DNA of 64,000 nt from Lamellibrachia satsuma (lineage: Eukaryota > Annelida > Polychaeta > Sabellida > Siboglinidae). The position numbers and the translations under genes are program-made. Numbering within the stretch: the first letter of the stretch is position 1; the number at the start of each line of letters is the position of its first letter. The stretch spans positions 15,494,007 to 15,558,006 of the forward strand of contig BSQZ01000004.1 in NCBI GenBank assembly GCA_033239005.1. Direction: 5' to 3'. Below the pieces are notes generated by a model. The model saw only the letters and a list, made by a program, of their open reading frames with translations, did not search any database and was not told the DNA's origin. This document shows positions 21,629 to 32,740 of the stretch, piece after piece.

Positions 21629-23333
21629 CCACCTGCATCTCTCATAACCGACATAGAACGGATTAATGCGACTTCACCTGGAGGGTCACCGATGGTCGAA
21701 TTCGGTTAATGGTGACTAAATGGGGATGGACACAATCCTTATTATTGTCATGGTTAAACCACTCTTCAACCAAAGCATATCCTTCAGACGCAGGGGCGGG
21801 TAACTTACTTTATAGCCAACGCTGGTGAGCCAGTGGCTGTCGACGGTCCAGCTGTGGGACCGGACGGGGTTCATGTAACGTTTTTTCTGATTATAATAAA
21901 ATAAAAATAAAATAAAATCAAAAATTCTGAATTTTGTTCTCAAAAACTGCCAGCATATCATTGTCATACTGACCATACTTTGCTAAAATCACATATTTCC
22001 AGTTCTTTTTAAACACTCGCACATGCAATGCCCATCAATGTTTACAAAAATATCCATGTATGCCTGCGGACACGTGGCGTATAGCAGAAAAGAGTACAGG
22101 CAGTACTCTTTTTATGACCCCCCCTCCCCCCAAAAGAGTACTAGAAAAATGTGAATTTGGGGGGTTTGCTAGATATTATAACATACATTGTGTATGCAGT
22201 TGAGTTCAATACGTACTAATAGCCTGAACATTATTAAATATTATCAATATTAAAAATAAAGCAAATAAAATTTTTTGTTACACAAACATCAATTCTTTTA
22301 TTCTTAACATATAAGTGACATGTTGTTGGTGTGTTGACAACACAAATCGGTGCTGGCGAAGCTGATGGCTCTGTACCATCATGGCTGTTTCTCACGATCA
22401 AGGGTGAATGCGTTAACAAAATGGTGATATAAACGTGTTGGAGTCTGATGTATGACAGTTGGACGTGTCAAACAGTATCTAAACAAAGGTTCATGTTCCT
22501 TGAAATGCTTCATTGCTCAACCGTTAACGAAACACTTACAAAGGGTGCACAGACAGAAAGAGGGGAGCAGTTCGCTGAAGTTCACCGGTTGTCGCATCAG
22601 ACCGACCCCTCCCCCCTAGCGTACGGAATGTACGCTTCCGATAATGTTGACAATTTTGAACGACCCCTTACACTTATGTCACATCATAAGAATGTCGATG
22701 TTGAATCTGAGGGAGTGATCATCGCTGCCACATGAGTTGTTCTGTAGATGCTGTCACGTCACGTTGTTGCATCTCAGGGAGCGATCATCACAGCCACATT
22801 CTGTATGGGCTGGCGTACGCTTCGCAAATCAGTGCAGACATGAAACAGAAGCCATACTTTCGTGTAGTCAGGTGTGACCAGTGGAAGTTTTGCTAGATAT
22901 TGACTCTACCTGGATATACTTCAGATAGCAGTCAGAATGCCAGCGTCCCATGGCTTTAATCTGTTCGGTAGAGAAACCTGACTTGGCCGCCATGTGACAG
23001 CACCTATACGACAACAATGTGGCGAGATGTTCTTCTCTACCAAGTCTGTGTGAACAATGACTGCTTCTAGGTACTTAGCAAATGCTGTTTTTTTAGACTG
23101 GTAACTTATTGGCGTAGCAGAAAAGAGTGCCCTGCCCATGCCCCCCCCCCCAGTTTGATATAATTTACCATCCGACGGCATGGACAAGCTGGTTTCCCAC
23201 TGGGGAGAACGTCCAGGTTGAAAAGAAAACCAACACTGTATTTGTGTGACTGGAATACCAGACGTAATTTACAGGATTTTATGCGACACCAGGATACGGA
23301 GAGGTCATTAGGGCTAGCAATTACAGTGTACAT
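21629..23333 (-). mobile_element. DIRS-like retrotransposon, 3' portion (copy B)
   Basis: Starts at the same base of the post-exon intron as copies A and C (after gttaga). It lacks the left 26-bp inverted-repeat arm and a block of about 350 bp present in copy A, but keeps the right arm ending near 22,666. The tyrosine recombinase C-terminus lies at 22,880-23,333 on the minus strand and includes NISPHCCRIGAVTW, where H-C-C-R fits the catalytic H-x-x-R. The copy is cut at gtgtacatgatct like copy A. Confidence 0.72.
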
Positions 23334-23579
23334 GATCTATGATTTATCAAGTGTCAAAATCGACCTATAGTTAAATTATATGACTGGTTTTCAGCTAATA
23401 TTATGGGTAAGGCAATGTTTAGACTTGGTCGTCAAACAAGTTATAATGACGTGACAAGCTGGAGTGTACCATAATATGTCTACATATACATCGTGCCGCA
23501 ACTTGATAGGAAACTGGACACTTTCTCAAAAAAAAGCTTCTCTATTTGGGGTAATACCACATTTGACCTTCCTGTTTAT

Positions 23580-24423
23580 TGTTTCACACGAATGTAGGGC
23601 GTATTAAATTGTTATATGTGAATTTAAACAATTCATAATGTGTGACATAAGTGCAATTGAGCAGGCATATTCACAGGTTTCTTTGTAGAAGCTATTGGCT
23701 ATAAAATAATGCATTTTTTATTGAGTTTAACAGGTGGAGGGAGTTATTGGAACATTTCTGCTTTGGGCCACGTAGGCGCATGAACACATGGCTATTTTTG
23801 TAAAAAAAAATGATGGGCATCGCACATCGGGGCGTTTTGAAAGAGCTGAACGTATGTGATTTTGACAAAACTTGGTTAGCATGTCAATGAGATGATGGCT
23901 GTTGCTGTGAAAAAGTTTCAAAAGTTTTAGTGGTCACGTTTTCTTATAATCAGGCATAATGTTAACATGGTCACCAATGCGATTTTGTACTGTGTTCTGC
24001 CCCCTTCAGCCTACTGTTACATTTCCCATTGGTCACCATGTTAACGTTTTGCACGATTATAAGAAAACGAGACCATCTAAAATTCTGAAACTTCTTACCT
24101 GCCGTTGTCATCATCTCATTGACATGCTGGTCGAGTTTAGTCAAAATCACGTATTTCTAACTCTTTTAAAATGCATAAACGTGTCATACCCGTCAATGTT
24201 TACACCAATTTCTGCATAAATTACTGCGCACATGTGCCTTGTGGCGAAAAAATTGCCAAATATCCTTCCGCGTATTGAACTCATAAAAAATCCACAGTTA
24301 CACTGCCAACATGTTCTACCAGCAAACTTACCAATGTGTCTGCTCAAATGTAGTTATGTCAGATGATGGTTTTAAAAAAATTACACATCTAAAATTACTG
24401 TGCCTTACATTCGTAGTGTAACA
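23580..24423. repeat. 0.84-kb fold-back (inverted repeat) element
   Basis: Two arms of about 400 bp are reverse complements with moderate divergence, separated by about 47 bp. Inner ends: cataatgttaacatggtcac at 23,955 against caccatgttaacgttttgc at 24,033. Outer ends: cacacgaatgtagggc at 23,586 against gccttacattcgtagtg at 24,403. The right arm recurs alone at 38,029-38,265. Parts of it (gattataagaaaa, then catctcattgacatgctg) resemble the DIRS-flanking repeat at 18,805-19,090. No transposase is visible. Confidence 0.85.
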
Positions 24424-25880
24424 CACCAGTAAATCTAACTGAGGCATGATCCCTGGGGCCAACAGTGTGACTGATAAATTAAAATCCAAAAGAGAGCTCT
24501 TTGATTAATACATTTCGGTAAATACAATGCACATATCGATCCTCTCTTTGAGAAATTTAAAGTACTAAAAGTAAATGACATACTACATATGCAAGAACTA
24601 CAATTTTATTACAAATTCAAGCACCATAAATTATCTGCATATTTACAGCACTTACCGTTGCAAACAAGTACAAGCATTCACCATCACAACAGCCGTGGCA
24701 TCAACAACATACATCACGCAGCAACAACATAGACACAAACAGAATAACAAACGAAGTTGCCAAAAAATTTATTTAAGGTATAAAATGCTGTTTCTTGTAA
24801 ACAACACTACCGAGTTAATAACAAGCAAAATGCAAAGACACAGTTTAAAGGGATTCAGAAGCTATGTTAAGTCGTTTTACCTACATAACTATCAAGAACA
24901 GTCCATGATATTGAATTGCTACATATGCCAACATATGCAATGATTATTCACACCTCGTGGCCTGTCATCATAAATGTGAACAGGTAACTTTGTTCAACGT
25001 TTCAGTAGATATAATCCTTTATATCCCGTTTGTGTACAGTTGGCATTGCATTACAGGTCCGTCCTCGGGGATTTTAAAAGGAAGGTTCGGACACAGTCAG
25101 ACTGGGATTACTGGGATGATTTCTAAAAAATGTTGCAACTTAAAAATATTCTATGTATAAAAGGGTGTTCATTCGAACCCCTCTGAAGACAGACAAGAAC
25201 AAATGTGCAGACCCTTGAAGATCTGTGAGAGGCAAGTTGTAGCTCGATTACTGAAACGTAGTGGGTCAAATAAAACGTAATTTCCTGATTAGTTATCAAA
25301 ATGTCCAATCAGGTGCATTTCCATAACCTTAATCAATTAATGGCATAAACAAACGTCCTAATTTTAACTAATCTCATTTAACTTTATTCAAGCTTTCACT
25401 TGCCTTTAAATGAGTTCTAAAAATAATGTTATTTTGAAATGGCATCGCATTTGTAACAAAATACATCATTATTTAAATTTGTATCATTAATGAATTTCGC
25501 TATTTCTCTAAAACATTGATGCCAATGGCAACATGCAGCATTTGACGTACACTCTAATTGCCGGCCCAGGGCCTTTGAATCTTCTGTGGGGACCGTAACT
25601 GCCTCAAGTCGCAGGTCTGCTGGCTCTCACGGGTTTCGAATATATTTACAATATTTAAGTCGCAAATAGAGATCGAATTTAGCGATTTGATGGACTGTAC
25701 GTATGTTTCACTGCGCTACCTAACACCATTAACTTATCGACGTATTGCTTCAGTCACCATCGTTGATCTACATGTACATAGTTCAATGGCATGACAGGTA
25801 GCACGAGTGTGGATGACGGCTAACTATTGCAACATAACGCACTTTTACACATCGATTACATATCGTCCACTATGAGAACA
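24424..25880. other. Intronic DNA with one dispersed repeat
   Basis: No LRR exon seen. A block at about 25,010-25,200 (tggcattgcattacagg, gattttaaaaggaaggttc) matches 37,130-37,310 and 47,300-47,390, where it ends a longer duplicated unit. The open frames at 24,575-24,943 and 24,957-25,160 have no recognisable content. Confidence 0.5.
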
Positions 25881-26310
25881 TAGAGTTGACCAGGAATTAG
25901 TCGAAGAGCAACATGGGTTCAGAAAGGGAAGGTGGGCGACCGATGGGGTGCTTGCCTTAAGACATATGGTACAAATGGATGTCGGATGAGTTTCAGGTTA
26001 AATAGGTCATGCACTTACTGTCTGTTATGGTGATGGAGTTCATCAGCAGGAAGATGTAAAAAAGCGAAGAACAAACAGGAATTACATGTTATGTTTGTGG
26101 AGTAGAGGGAGAGTAAGAGACATGGACTGATGAATCACCTGGATAACACAGAATTGATGTCGGTTGGACACCAGAGAGTGGGTTTCAACATCAAGTTGGA
26201 AAAGATGGAGATAACGTAAGGGGGTGGCTTTGTGTACATTAGTGACATGGTTATGGAGACAGGGAAATATCAAACAAGATCATGTAAAATGCAGGCATGC
26301 TTGTATGGCT
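25880..26310 (+). pseudogene. RTE/L1-like reverse transcriptase fragment
   Basis: Plus-strand codons read QELVEEQHGFRKGRWATDG then ALRHMVQMD, the Q-x-G-F-R-x-G-R-x-T-x-D region preceding the palm of an endonuclease-type non-LTR reverse transcriptase. Downstream pieces (VMVMEFISR, then PESGFQHQVGK) follow the expected order but with frame breaks. No catalytic motif survives. Confidence 0.65.
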
Positions 26311-26359
26311 GGGGATGGTGGCGTTGACAGTGCAGCAACAGGTGTGGCTGCTTGTATGT

Positions 26360-27480
26360 GACAACATCTACAAAATAGTGCACGGATTAGGCGCTATCTG
26401 CAACGGAACAAATTGTCCATGCGTTTGTCACCAGCAGACTTGACATTGGGAATGCGTTTCTCCCCCGACTTCCTCGCAAGCAAATACAACGACTGCAGAG
26501 ATGCACAACTGTGCGGCCGACCTTGTGGGTGGCGTCGGCCAACCCGATCGTTGCAAGCGTTTCAACCGACCACGTTACCTGAACAACTGATTTTACATCT
26601 GCAATATAATAGCGTTGGAGATCTTTTCCAGAATGCCTACCGCCCGTCACACAGCATAGGGCAGCGAAAGTATGTATCCAGAACGATGCCTTGTCACTAC
26701 TACAGCTAGTACTGGTAACAATTGACTTAAGAGTAACGTTCAGTTATATTGACCACGACCTTCTTCACTCATCACAAGAACAACTTGATGTCACATTTCT
26801 ATGCAGATAATACCCACATTTACATCTCAGTGAAGCTTCTCCAGGTGCATATCGCAGCGACTGTCGCGTGCGTATCGAGCTGTGTGTAGAAGAAAACGGT
26901 GTGGATGAGGTCAAACTTGTTGAAGTTTAACGACGAGAAAAGAGTAGTCATCGTCTTCGGTTCCAACCAACAGCTGAAGAAAATATTAATACACGATGTG
27001 TGCATTGGTGATAGCTTAATAGCCACTACTCATAATGCATGAAATATTGGTGGACAGTTTGATGACAGTGCAGTCGCATGTAGTAGCGGTGTGCAATTCT
27101 GCTATTTTCCACCAATGAAATATTGCAAGGATTAAGCGTTACCTGCTACGGAATAAATTGTCCAAGCGTTTGTCACCAGCGGACTTGATATTAGGAATGC
27201 TTTGCTGCACCGACTGCCTCACAAACACATACAACGATTGTAGAGACTGCAGAACTGGACAATCGGCCTGGTGAATGGCACCACGACATGACACCACTTT
27301 CGACCAAGCTGCATTGACTGCCGATAGCCGAAGGAGTGTAGTTTAAAATCTTGCTGATCGTGCATCAAGCACTGCATGGGTGTACACCGAAGTACATAGT
27401 CAATTGTGTCACACAGTGTCAGCCAACTCGATCGTTGCACTGTAGTTATTTCGATCTGCTTTGCTTTAAGTTGAGTTGAA
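26360..27480 (+). pseudogene. Mosaic of L2-like reverse transcriptase fragments
   Basis: Two partial copies of the post-palm region occur: IVHAFVTSRLDIGNAFLPRL then RKQIQRLQRC (26,408-26,510), and IVQAFVTSGLDIRNALLHRL (27,158-27,235), followed by FKILLIVHQALHGCTPKY (27,339-27,400). Between them lie VGDLFQNAYRPSHS (26,600-26,650) and MSHFYADNTHIYIS (26,790-26,830), where the catalytic A-D-D reads A-D-N. The order is scrambled relative to an intact element, indicating at least two insertions or rearrangements. Confidence 0.75.
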
Positions 27481-28430
27481 ACTGAAACGTAAAATTTGTA
27501 AAAATTTATTTTGAAGTTGGTTTCAAACAGAACTTACTCATATGCATTCTGGTGTTTTTATATGGCTGCCATGTCTGGTAACTGGTACCCGCATGTGGAA
27601 TTATTTGTGTCCGAGTGCGAACAAAGGAGTAAATGATTTTATTGGGTCCGATATAGATTGTCTATATGAAATGAGCCGACCAATGCGTAAAGCATCCAAC
27701 TCACCACAACCAGCCTGTGTTTCTGGAAACGTAGCTGATGTAGGCGATGCAAACACCACTCCGTGAAGTCCGTGAACAGGCCTTGAGAAAACTAAGGCCA
27801 TTAACAATGAACGGACCTTGAGGCAATTCCTGCCATTAAGAATCACCATTGGGACGAGAGACGCCCAACAACTGGTATACTACTTCTCTCCGTGTACAGA
27901 TTGATGATCGCTGCATCAAGCTGCCAGCGGTGTGAAGAAGGTAAGCTTCTCTGTAAGGACATGGTTAATTTCCGCAGCAGGGTACAAAAGATTGACCACC
28001 AGCCAAGGCCTGCTGCCAGTAGCAGCATTGAGAACACCGACACGAATCCGTTGCAATCCGTTGGAGATTCACTGCAGATTATAGGGAAGTCGCGACTAGT
28101 ACGAAACAGCAGCTCCAACCATCTACATTTTTATATGCATACTCTGGTTTCTTCCTCAACGCTTGGGGCTAAGACAAGTATTGACGTGTCGTAGTCTTTG
28201 GCTGATTATCGCCTTACATGGTTTCACAGGCCCACTATTATTTCTGGATCTTCGTCATTTCTGTGTAGAAATGTCCCACATTATCAGTGTCTACATTTAA
28301 CCAAGCTTAGATATAACCTACTTCCTGAAACGATATATATTATATGACATTTTGTATCTACATGCATACATATTTGCTGATCTGTACTACTAAACGAAAA
28401 TTTATAATTATGACAATAGTGTTTTTACAC
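27481..28430. other. Degenerate sequence with unassigned short frames
   Basis: Plus-strand frames at 27,542-27,766 and 27,892-28,194 contain cysteine pairs (SSCQRCEEGKLLC). They might derive from the first ORF of the adjacent L2-like element, but I cannot recognise them. No splice pattern like the LRR exons. Confidence 0.3.
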
Positions 28431-28439
28431 ACACTTTGA

Positions 28440-29090
28440 TACAATTGCCAAACAATCACAGAAATGTTGGAGCGTAAATGGAGGAAGATCGTGCAGGAGA
28501 GTTACATAATTTTTTACTGCCATCATCACCAGGCCGTCACATAATCTATGCCATGTGCACAACTTCAGTTCCTCAACAGTCAAATCGCCGAAGCGTCTAA
28601 TGAACAGACGGAAATGTTGAAGACCATCGCCAAGCTGCTTCACACCGATGACGATACACCGCTCCGGCAATATGACACATTAAGCACACTTACAATGCAT
28701 TTCTTGGAGTTGTTTCTTTGAACAGACCTCTTGAATTCACTCCATTTTCACTGTTCAAGACCATCGCCAAGCTGCTACATACCGATGATGATACACCGCT
28801 CCGCCAATGTGACTCATTCAACACACTTGAAATGCGTTTCTTTAAATAGATATCTTGAAATCGCTCCATTCTCACTCAGAATGTCAACAATGTCGATGCC
28901 TCCGTCGGAAATGCACCGTCAGAATTTGAATTAAATGCTTTGGGTCTTGCCACTGAGGTTGAAGTCAGGACCAAATTGCAGTCGTCGCCGGTGAAATCAC
29001 GTGACATTTATCCCATTCCAAAATGGCTTCCCAGAGACATGCACATGAGATTGTGGCTATACTCACGGCCGTCGTTATCGTTTCTGGCAT
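28440..29090 (+). pseudogene. L2-like element, region between endonuclease and reverse transcriptase
   Basis: Plus-strand reading gives EMLERKWRKIVQES, IAEASNEQTEMLKTIAKLLH, NVNNVDASVGNAPSE and KLQSSPVKSRDIYPIPKWLP. These correspond in order to the conserved linker of L2-type polyproteins (E-R-x-W-R, K-I-x-x-A-S-x-D-Q-K-x-L-F, then S-P-x-K-S-C-x-x-D-P-I-P-x-W-L). A segment around 28,625-28,680 is repeated at 28,755-28,810 (gaccatcgccaagctgct). Related linkers lie near 36.2, 38.3 and 46.4 kb. Confidence 0.75.
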
Positions 29091-29143
29091 AGTGACTACA
29101 CATTCTGAGTGAGAATGGAGCGATTTCAAGATATCTATTTAAA
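28841..29143. repeat. Perfect 44-bp inverted repeat at a CR1 insertion junction
   Basis: 28,841-28,884 (beginning tttaaatagatatcttgaaa) is exactly reverse-complemented at 29,100-29,143 (ending caagatatctatttaaa). The second copy abuts the first base of CR1 homology (about 29,144). The loop between the arms is 215 bp of L2-like sequence. Confidence 0.95.
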
Positions 29144-30680
29144 TTAAGAAGATGAAAGATAATAAATCACCTGGAGTTGATGGGATACCACCAAAACTGC
29201 TTAAGGAAATTGTTGAGCAAATTAGTACACCACTTGCAAAATTGTTTAACTTGTCACTAGAAGAAGGAATAGTTCCATCAGAATGGAAAGTAGCAAACAT
29301 TACGCCACTATTTAAGAAGGGATCGAGCAACAAGCCAGAAAATTATAGACCAGCGAGTTTAACATCAGTTATATGTAAATTACTCGAAACATTAATTAGA
29401 GACCACATGGAATTCCTTGTAAAACATAATTTAATAAATACATCTCAACTTGGGTTCCTAAAAGCAAGGTCATGTCTAACCAATCTCTTGTGTTGTTTTG
29501 GAAGAAATTTCAAAGTGGGTAGATTTTCAGAAAGCTTTCGATAAAGTGCCACACCAAAGATTGATACTTAAACTAAAAGCCCATGGTATAGGTAATGATG
29601 TAATCAACTGGATAGAAAAGTGGCTTACACACAGAAGACAGAGAGTAATAGTAGATGGTGAGATTTCAAACTGGAAATCGGTTTTGAGTGGGGTACCACA
29701 GGGATCAGTATTAGGCCCTATACTGTTTTTAATATATATAAATGATCTAGAAGATGACATATCTAGCAAAGTACTCAAATTTGCAGATGACACAAAAGTA
29801 TTCAGAAAGGTTACAAATGATACAGATAAACAAAGTGTACAGGATGATATAGATAAATTAGTTAAATGGTCAGAAAAATGGCAAATGTTATTCAATTTTG
29901 GGAAGTGCAAATGTATACACATAGGGCATGGAAACATGGACGAAGAATATAAAATGGGGGATGCTGTACTAGGTAGAACCACACAAGAAAAGGACTTAGG
30001 AGTAACATTTAGTGCTGACATGAAAGTTTCAGAGCAATGTGGGATTGCTGCTTCAAAAGGAAATCAAATTATAGGGCTAATTAGGAGAACTATCATGCAT
30101 AAGGAGAAACAGCTAATTGTACCCCTGTACAAAGCAATAGTTAAACCACATTTGGAATATTGTATTCAAGCATGGAGGCCGTATCGTAAAAAGGACATAG
30201 ACAAGCTAGAAAGAATACAACGAAGAGCAACCAAAATTATTCCAGAATTGAGACACCTTAGCTATGAAAGTCGCTTATTACAATGTAGTTTGACAACACT
30301 AGAGACCAGGAGACTAAGAGGAGACCAAATAGAAGTATTTAAAATAGTGAACGGTTATGAGGATGTTGATAGGAATATATTCTTCAAACTTAAAGAAGGC
30401 AGTAGAACCAGAGGACACAAAGCAGCATTAGTTAAGGAGCAGTGTAGATTGGACATGAGAAAGTACTCTTTCTCACAGAGGGTGATAAATGAATGGAACA
30501 AACTGCCAAATGATTGTGTTAATGCTAGTAGTGTGAATATGTTTAAAACTAGAATTGACAGATATTTGATAAGGGTGGGCTACACATAGATGAGAAAATT
30601 GTTGGACTCTCGATAAGCCAATGGCTTCCTTGTCCACTTTGCCATCTGGAACTTGTTGTTTTGGATGGTAATCTTGTTAA
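29144..30680 (+). mobile_element. CR1-type retrotransposon, 5'-truncated, nearly open
   Basis: Reverse transcriptase with long open frames at 29,152-29,544 and 29,498-30,589. Motifs in order: KSPGVDGIPPKLLKEIV, ENYRPASLTSVICKLLE, DFQKAFDKVPHQRL, LSGVPQGSVLGPILFLIYI, KFADDTKVF (catalytic A-D-D intact), FNFGKCKCIHIGH, DLGVTFSADMK, then QRRATKIIPEL and a C-terminal NEWNKLPNDCVN. It ends with ggactctcgataagccaatg and aatcttgttaaatct, the 3' signature of the family. The endonuclease and 5' part are absent. A deletion of about 33 bp near 29,520 (loss of the residues before Y-L-D-F-Q) joins two frames. It inserted into or beside an older L2-like element whose pieces lie on both sides. Confidence 0.93.
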
Positions 30681-30684
30681 ATCT

Positions 30685-31080
30685 GAAGGGATGTCCGTCT
30701 ACCTGTCCAATCACATTGTTGATACAGCCCTTGTATCTGTGCAGAATTGCATTCTACTCGCAATGGACAACCAGTCATTGTCATCAATGTGCTTTTTGAT
30801 TTGTCCGCTGCATTTGATACCATCGACCACAAAGTGAATGACAGAGTTCAATTCGTCCACATTCAAGGAGCTACATCACTTCCTCGTTCTCCTTATTGCA
30901 TATGGTTTAGCCAAGATTCCGGGCATGGCCATCAACATCCAGTTGCCAAGATCATTCACAAGAACAACTTGATGTCACACTTCTGTGCAGATAATACCCA
31001 CATTTACATCCCAGTGAAGCTTTTCCAGGTGCACGTCGCTACGACTGTCACGCGTATCGAGCTGTGTATAGAATAAAACG
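30685..31080 (+). pseudogene. L2-like reverse transcriptase fragment downstream of CR1
   Basis: Reads NGQPVIVINVLFDLSAAFDT followed by IDHK (palm motif A, D-L-S-A-A-F-D-T-I-D-H) and NLMSHFCADNTHIYIP (palm motif C with A-D-N for A-D-D). About 200 bp between them are out of frame. It may be the continuation of the L2-like linker at 28,440-29,090, split by the CR1 insertion, although part of the finger region is missing. Confidence 0.8.
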
Positions 31081-31129
31081 GTGTGGATGAGGTCAATCTT
31101 GTTGAAAAATCTGCAATGGTTGACAAGTT

Positions 31130-31399
31130 GTAACATACTGATTATAACCTGAAATGTAATGATTATTGAAATAGCTACGTAACCACATTTTGGGACAAAA
31201 ATGCATTTTTAAGGCAAAAATGGCCCATAATTGAATGTTAACAACTAATTAATCAGCCAAGCTTTTCAGTACTTTGAATGTCATATGACTAGTCTCAATC
31301 AGCCGGTTGTGACGAACTTGTACAACGTAGCCGTGATATATATATATATATAAAATGCAGATAATAACAATATAATAATACTACATAAGTTAATAATAA
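31130..31399. repeat. Dispersed repeat paired with 61,480-62,400
   Basis: caaaaatgcatttttaaggc and aatcagccaagcttttcagt to cttgtacaacgtagccgtga match 61,490-61,520 and 62,247-62,335. The 61-kb copy contains about 700 extra bp between the two blocks. No coding content. A short TA run lies at 31,338-31,352. Confidence 0.75.
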
Positions 31400-31810
31400 C
31401 AACATCTTTAAATCCTCTTGTACCCGAGCTCAGAGGTGCAATAAACCAAATTTAAGCATAATATAATGAACAGGGACGTGGAAAAGTTATCAAAGCTTGG
31501 GACCGTTGAGGCTCTTGGGTGCAAATGCAATTTTTTTTAAATATGTCTTAATATTTTTGGAGAAGGTAGCAGTATTTTTATATGATCTTAGTTGGTGGTT
31601 TTGTGCATATTTTGGTTGCAGCTGCAAATAAACCTCACTTGCCCTGGTTATATCATGTTTGTTTTAGGAGCAAAACACTATTGTGAATTATATTATCTGA
31701 GCTGCCTGAACATATTTTAAAGATTCCATTGACTAGCCAAATAGTGTGACTGTTGTATTGATAGCACAATATGTAAGGAAGGAGTATTTAAAGTGTGCTG
31801 CATACAACAC
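31400..31810 (-). mobile_element. L2-like retrotransposon 3' end
   Basis: The reverse complement matches 8,500-8,900. The element end (cacctctgagctcgggt) lies at about 31,425, and the coding tail equivalent to A-F-x-V-A-A-P is at about 31,615-31,640 (ggttgcagctgcaaataaac). Reading frames are broken. Confidence 0.7.
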
Positions 31811-31837
31811 AATCAAGGAATTTTGTCAATTCTGTCT

Positions 31838-31985
31838 GGTGTCTTCTGCCAGTCAGCCATTTTTCTATTCAGTCGATTATGCCATCCCCGATACCATGGG
31901 CTTTTAACATAAGTAGTAGTCTTTGATGTGACACTTTGTCGAAAGCTTTCTGAAAATCTAAATAGATAATGTCCACAGGTTTAAT
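31838..31985 (-). pseudogene. CR1 reverse transcriptase fragment
   Basis: The minus strand reads VDIIYLDFQKAFDKVSHQRL then LLMLKAHGIGDGIID, palm motif A of the CR1 family (compare 57,500-57,600), followed by remnants of the W-L-T-D-R-R segment. About 150 bp only. Confidence 0.9.
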
Positions 31986-31989
31986 TGAG

Positions 31990-32740
31990 CAGGTGTCCGT
32001 GGGCCCTAGATTCACCGCCGGGTCCCCAATAGTTTTGAATCTATGCCTGGGGCTCTGGCTGGTCCCTGAAATCAAATAAATATCTGCGTTTCGAAAGCTC
32101 AACACAAGTGCATTAGTTAATTTTATGAATCCCACTAAGAGTCGTGGTGATGTTTCGTTCTATGAGAGTCAAAAGTCTGCCGTACTTCATAAGGTAGAAG
32201 TCAGACCACAGTGCAACATTGCATTGGGGGCCTAACTGGCCTTGCTAGTGTTTTGTCTGAATATAAGAAAATTGGACCTGCACTGACAAACCGTTGCTCA
32301 AAACTGATCTGCCTGACGAGCTATGCTTAGTGGCAGTTCTGATATTGACATCGCAGCGTACCGGGCTAACCAGGAGATCAAGCTTACGAGGCATCAAGCT
32401 TGCAATTTACCAGCATGAAGCAGCTAAAACAAGCACTATCTCACGAGACAGAAGCTGGCTTCTACTACCAGATAAAATTTTTTTGCTGTAGTTCTATGCC
32501 TCAGATCGAGAAATATAAATCCACCCATTATCTGGATGGGATAACGAAGTGAACAGTCGTTTACAGTCACCCTAACTGATATGCCGGGTAATTGGTTATT
32601 TATGCAGATGTCTCAATCACTCAGTGAAATGATACTGATGGTAGCTATGATTTGTCTATCTAACTAAACAACAAACAAGACTGGGTTATCATCCCCAAAT
32701 TATATCAATTGATATTCACGGGAATTTTCTTGTCCACCAA
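31990..32740. other. Degenerate spacer with a dispersed repeat
   Basis: 31,990-32,070 is a GC-rich patch related in inverted orientation to 15,345-15,445. 32,565-32,720 (gtaattggttatttatgcag, then aaacaacaaacaagactggg) matches 63,400-63,540. The rest holds no gene I can recognise. Confidence 0.5.

Noticed and set aside
26387..26709. Pair of sense/antisense frames near 26.4-26.7 kb
   Set aside because: Reading across frames shows non-LTR reverse transcriptase remnants, so the single-frame peptides are not real products.
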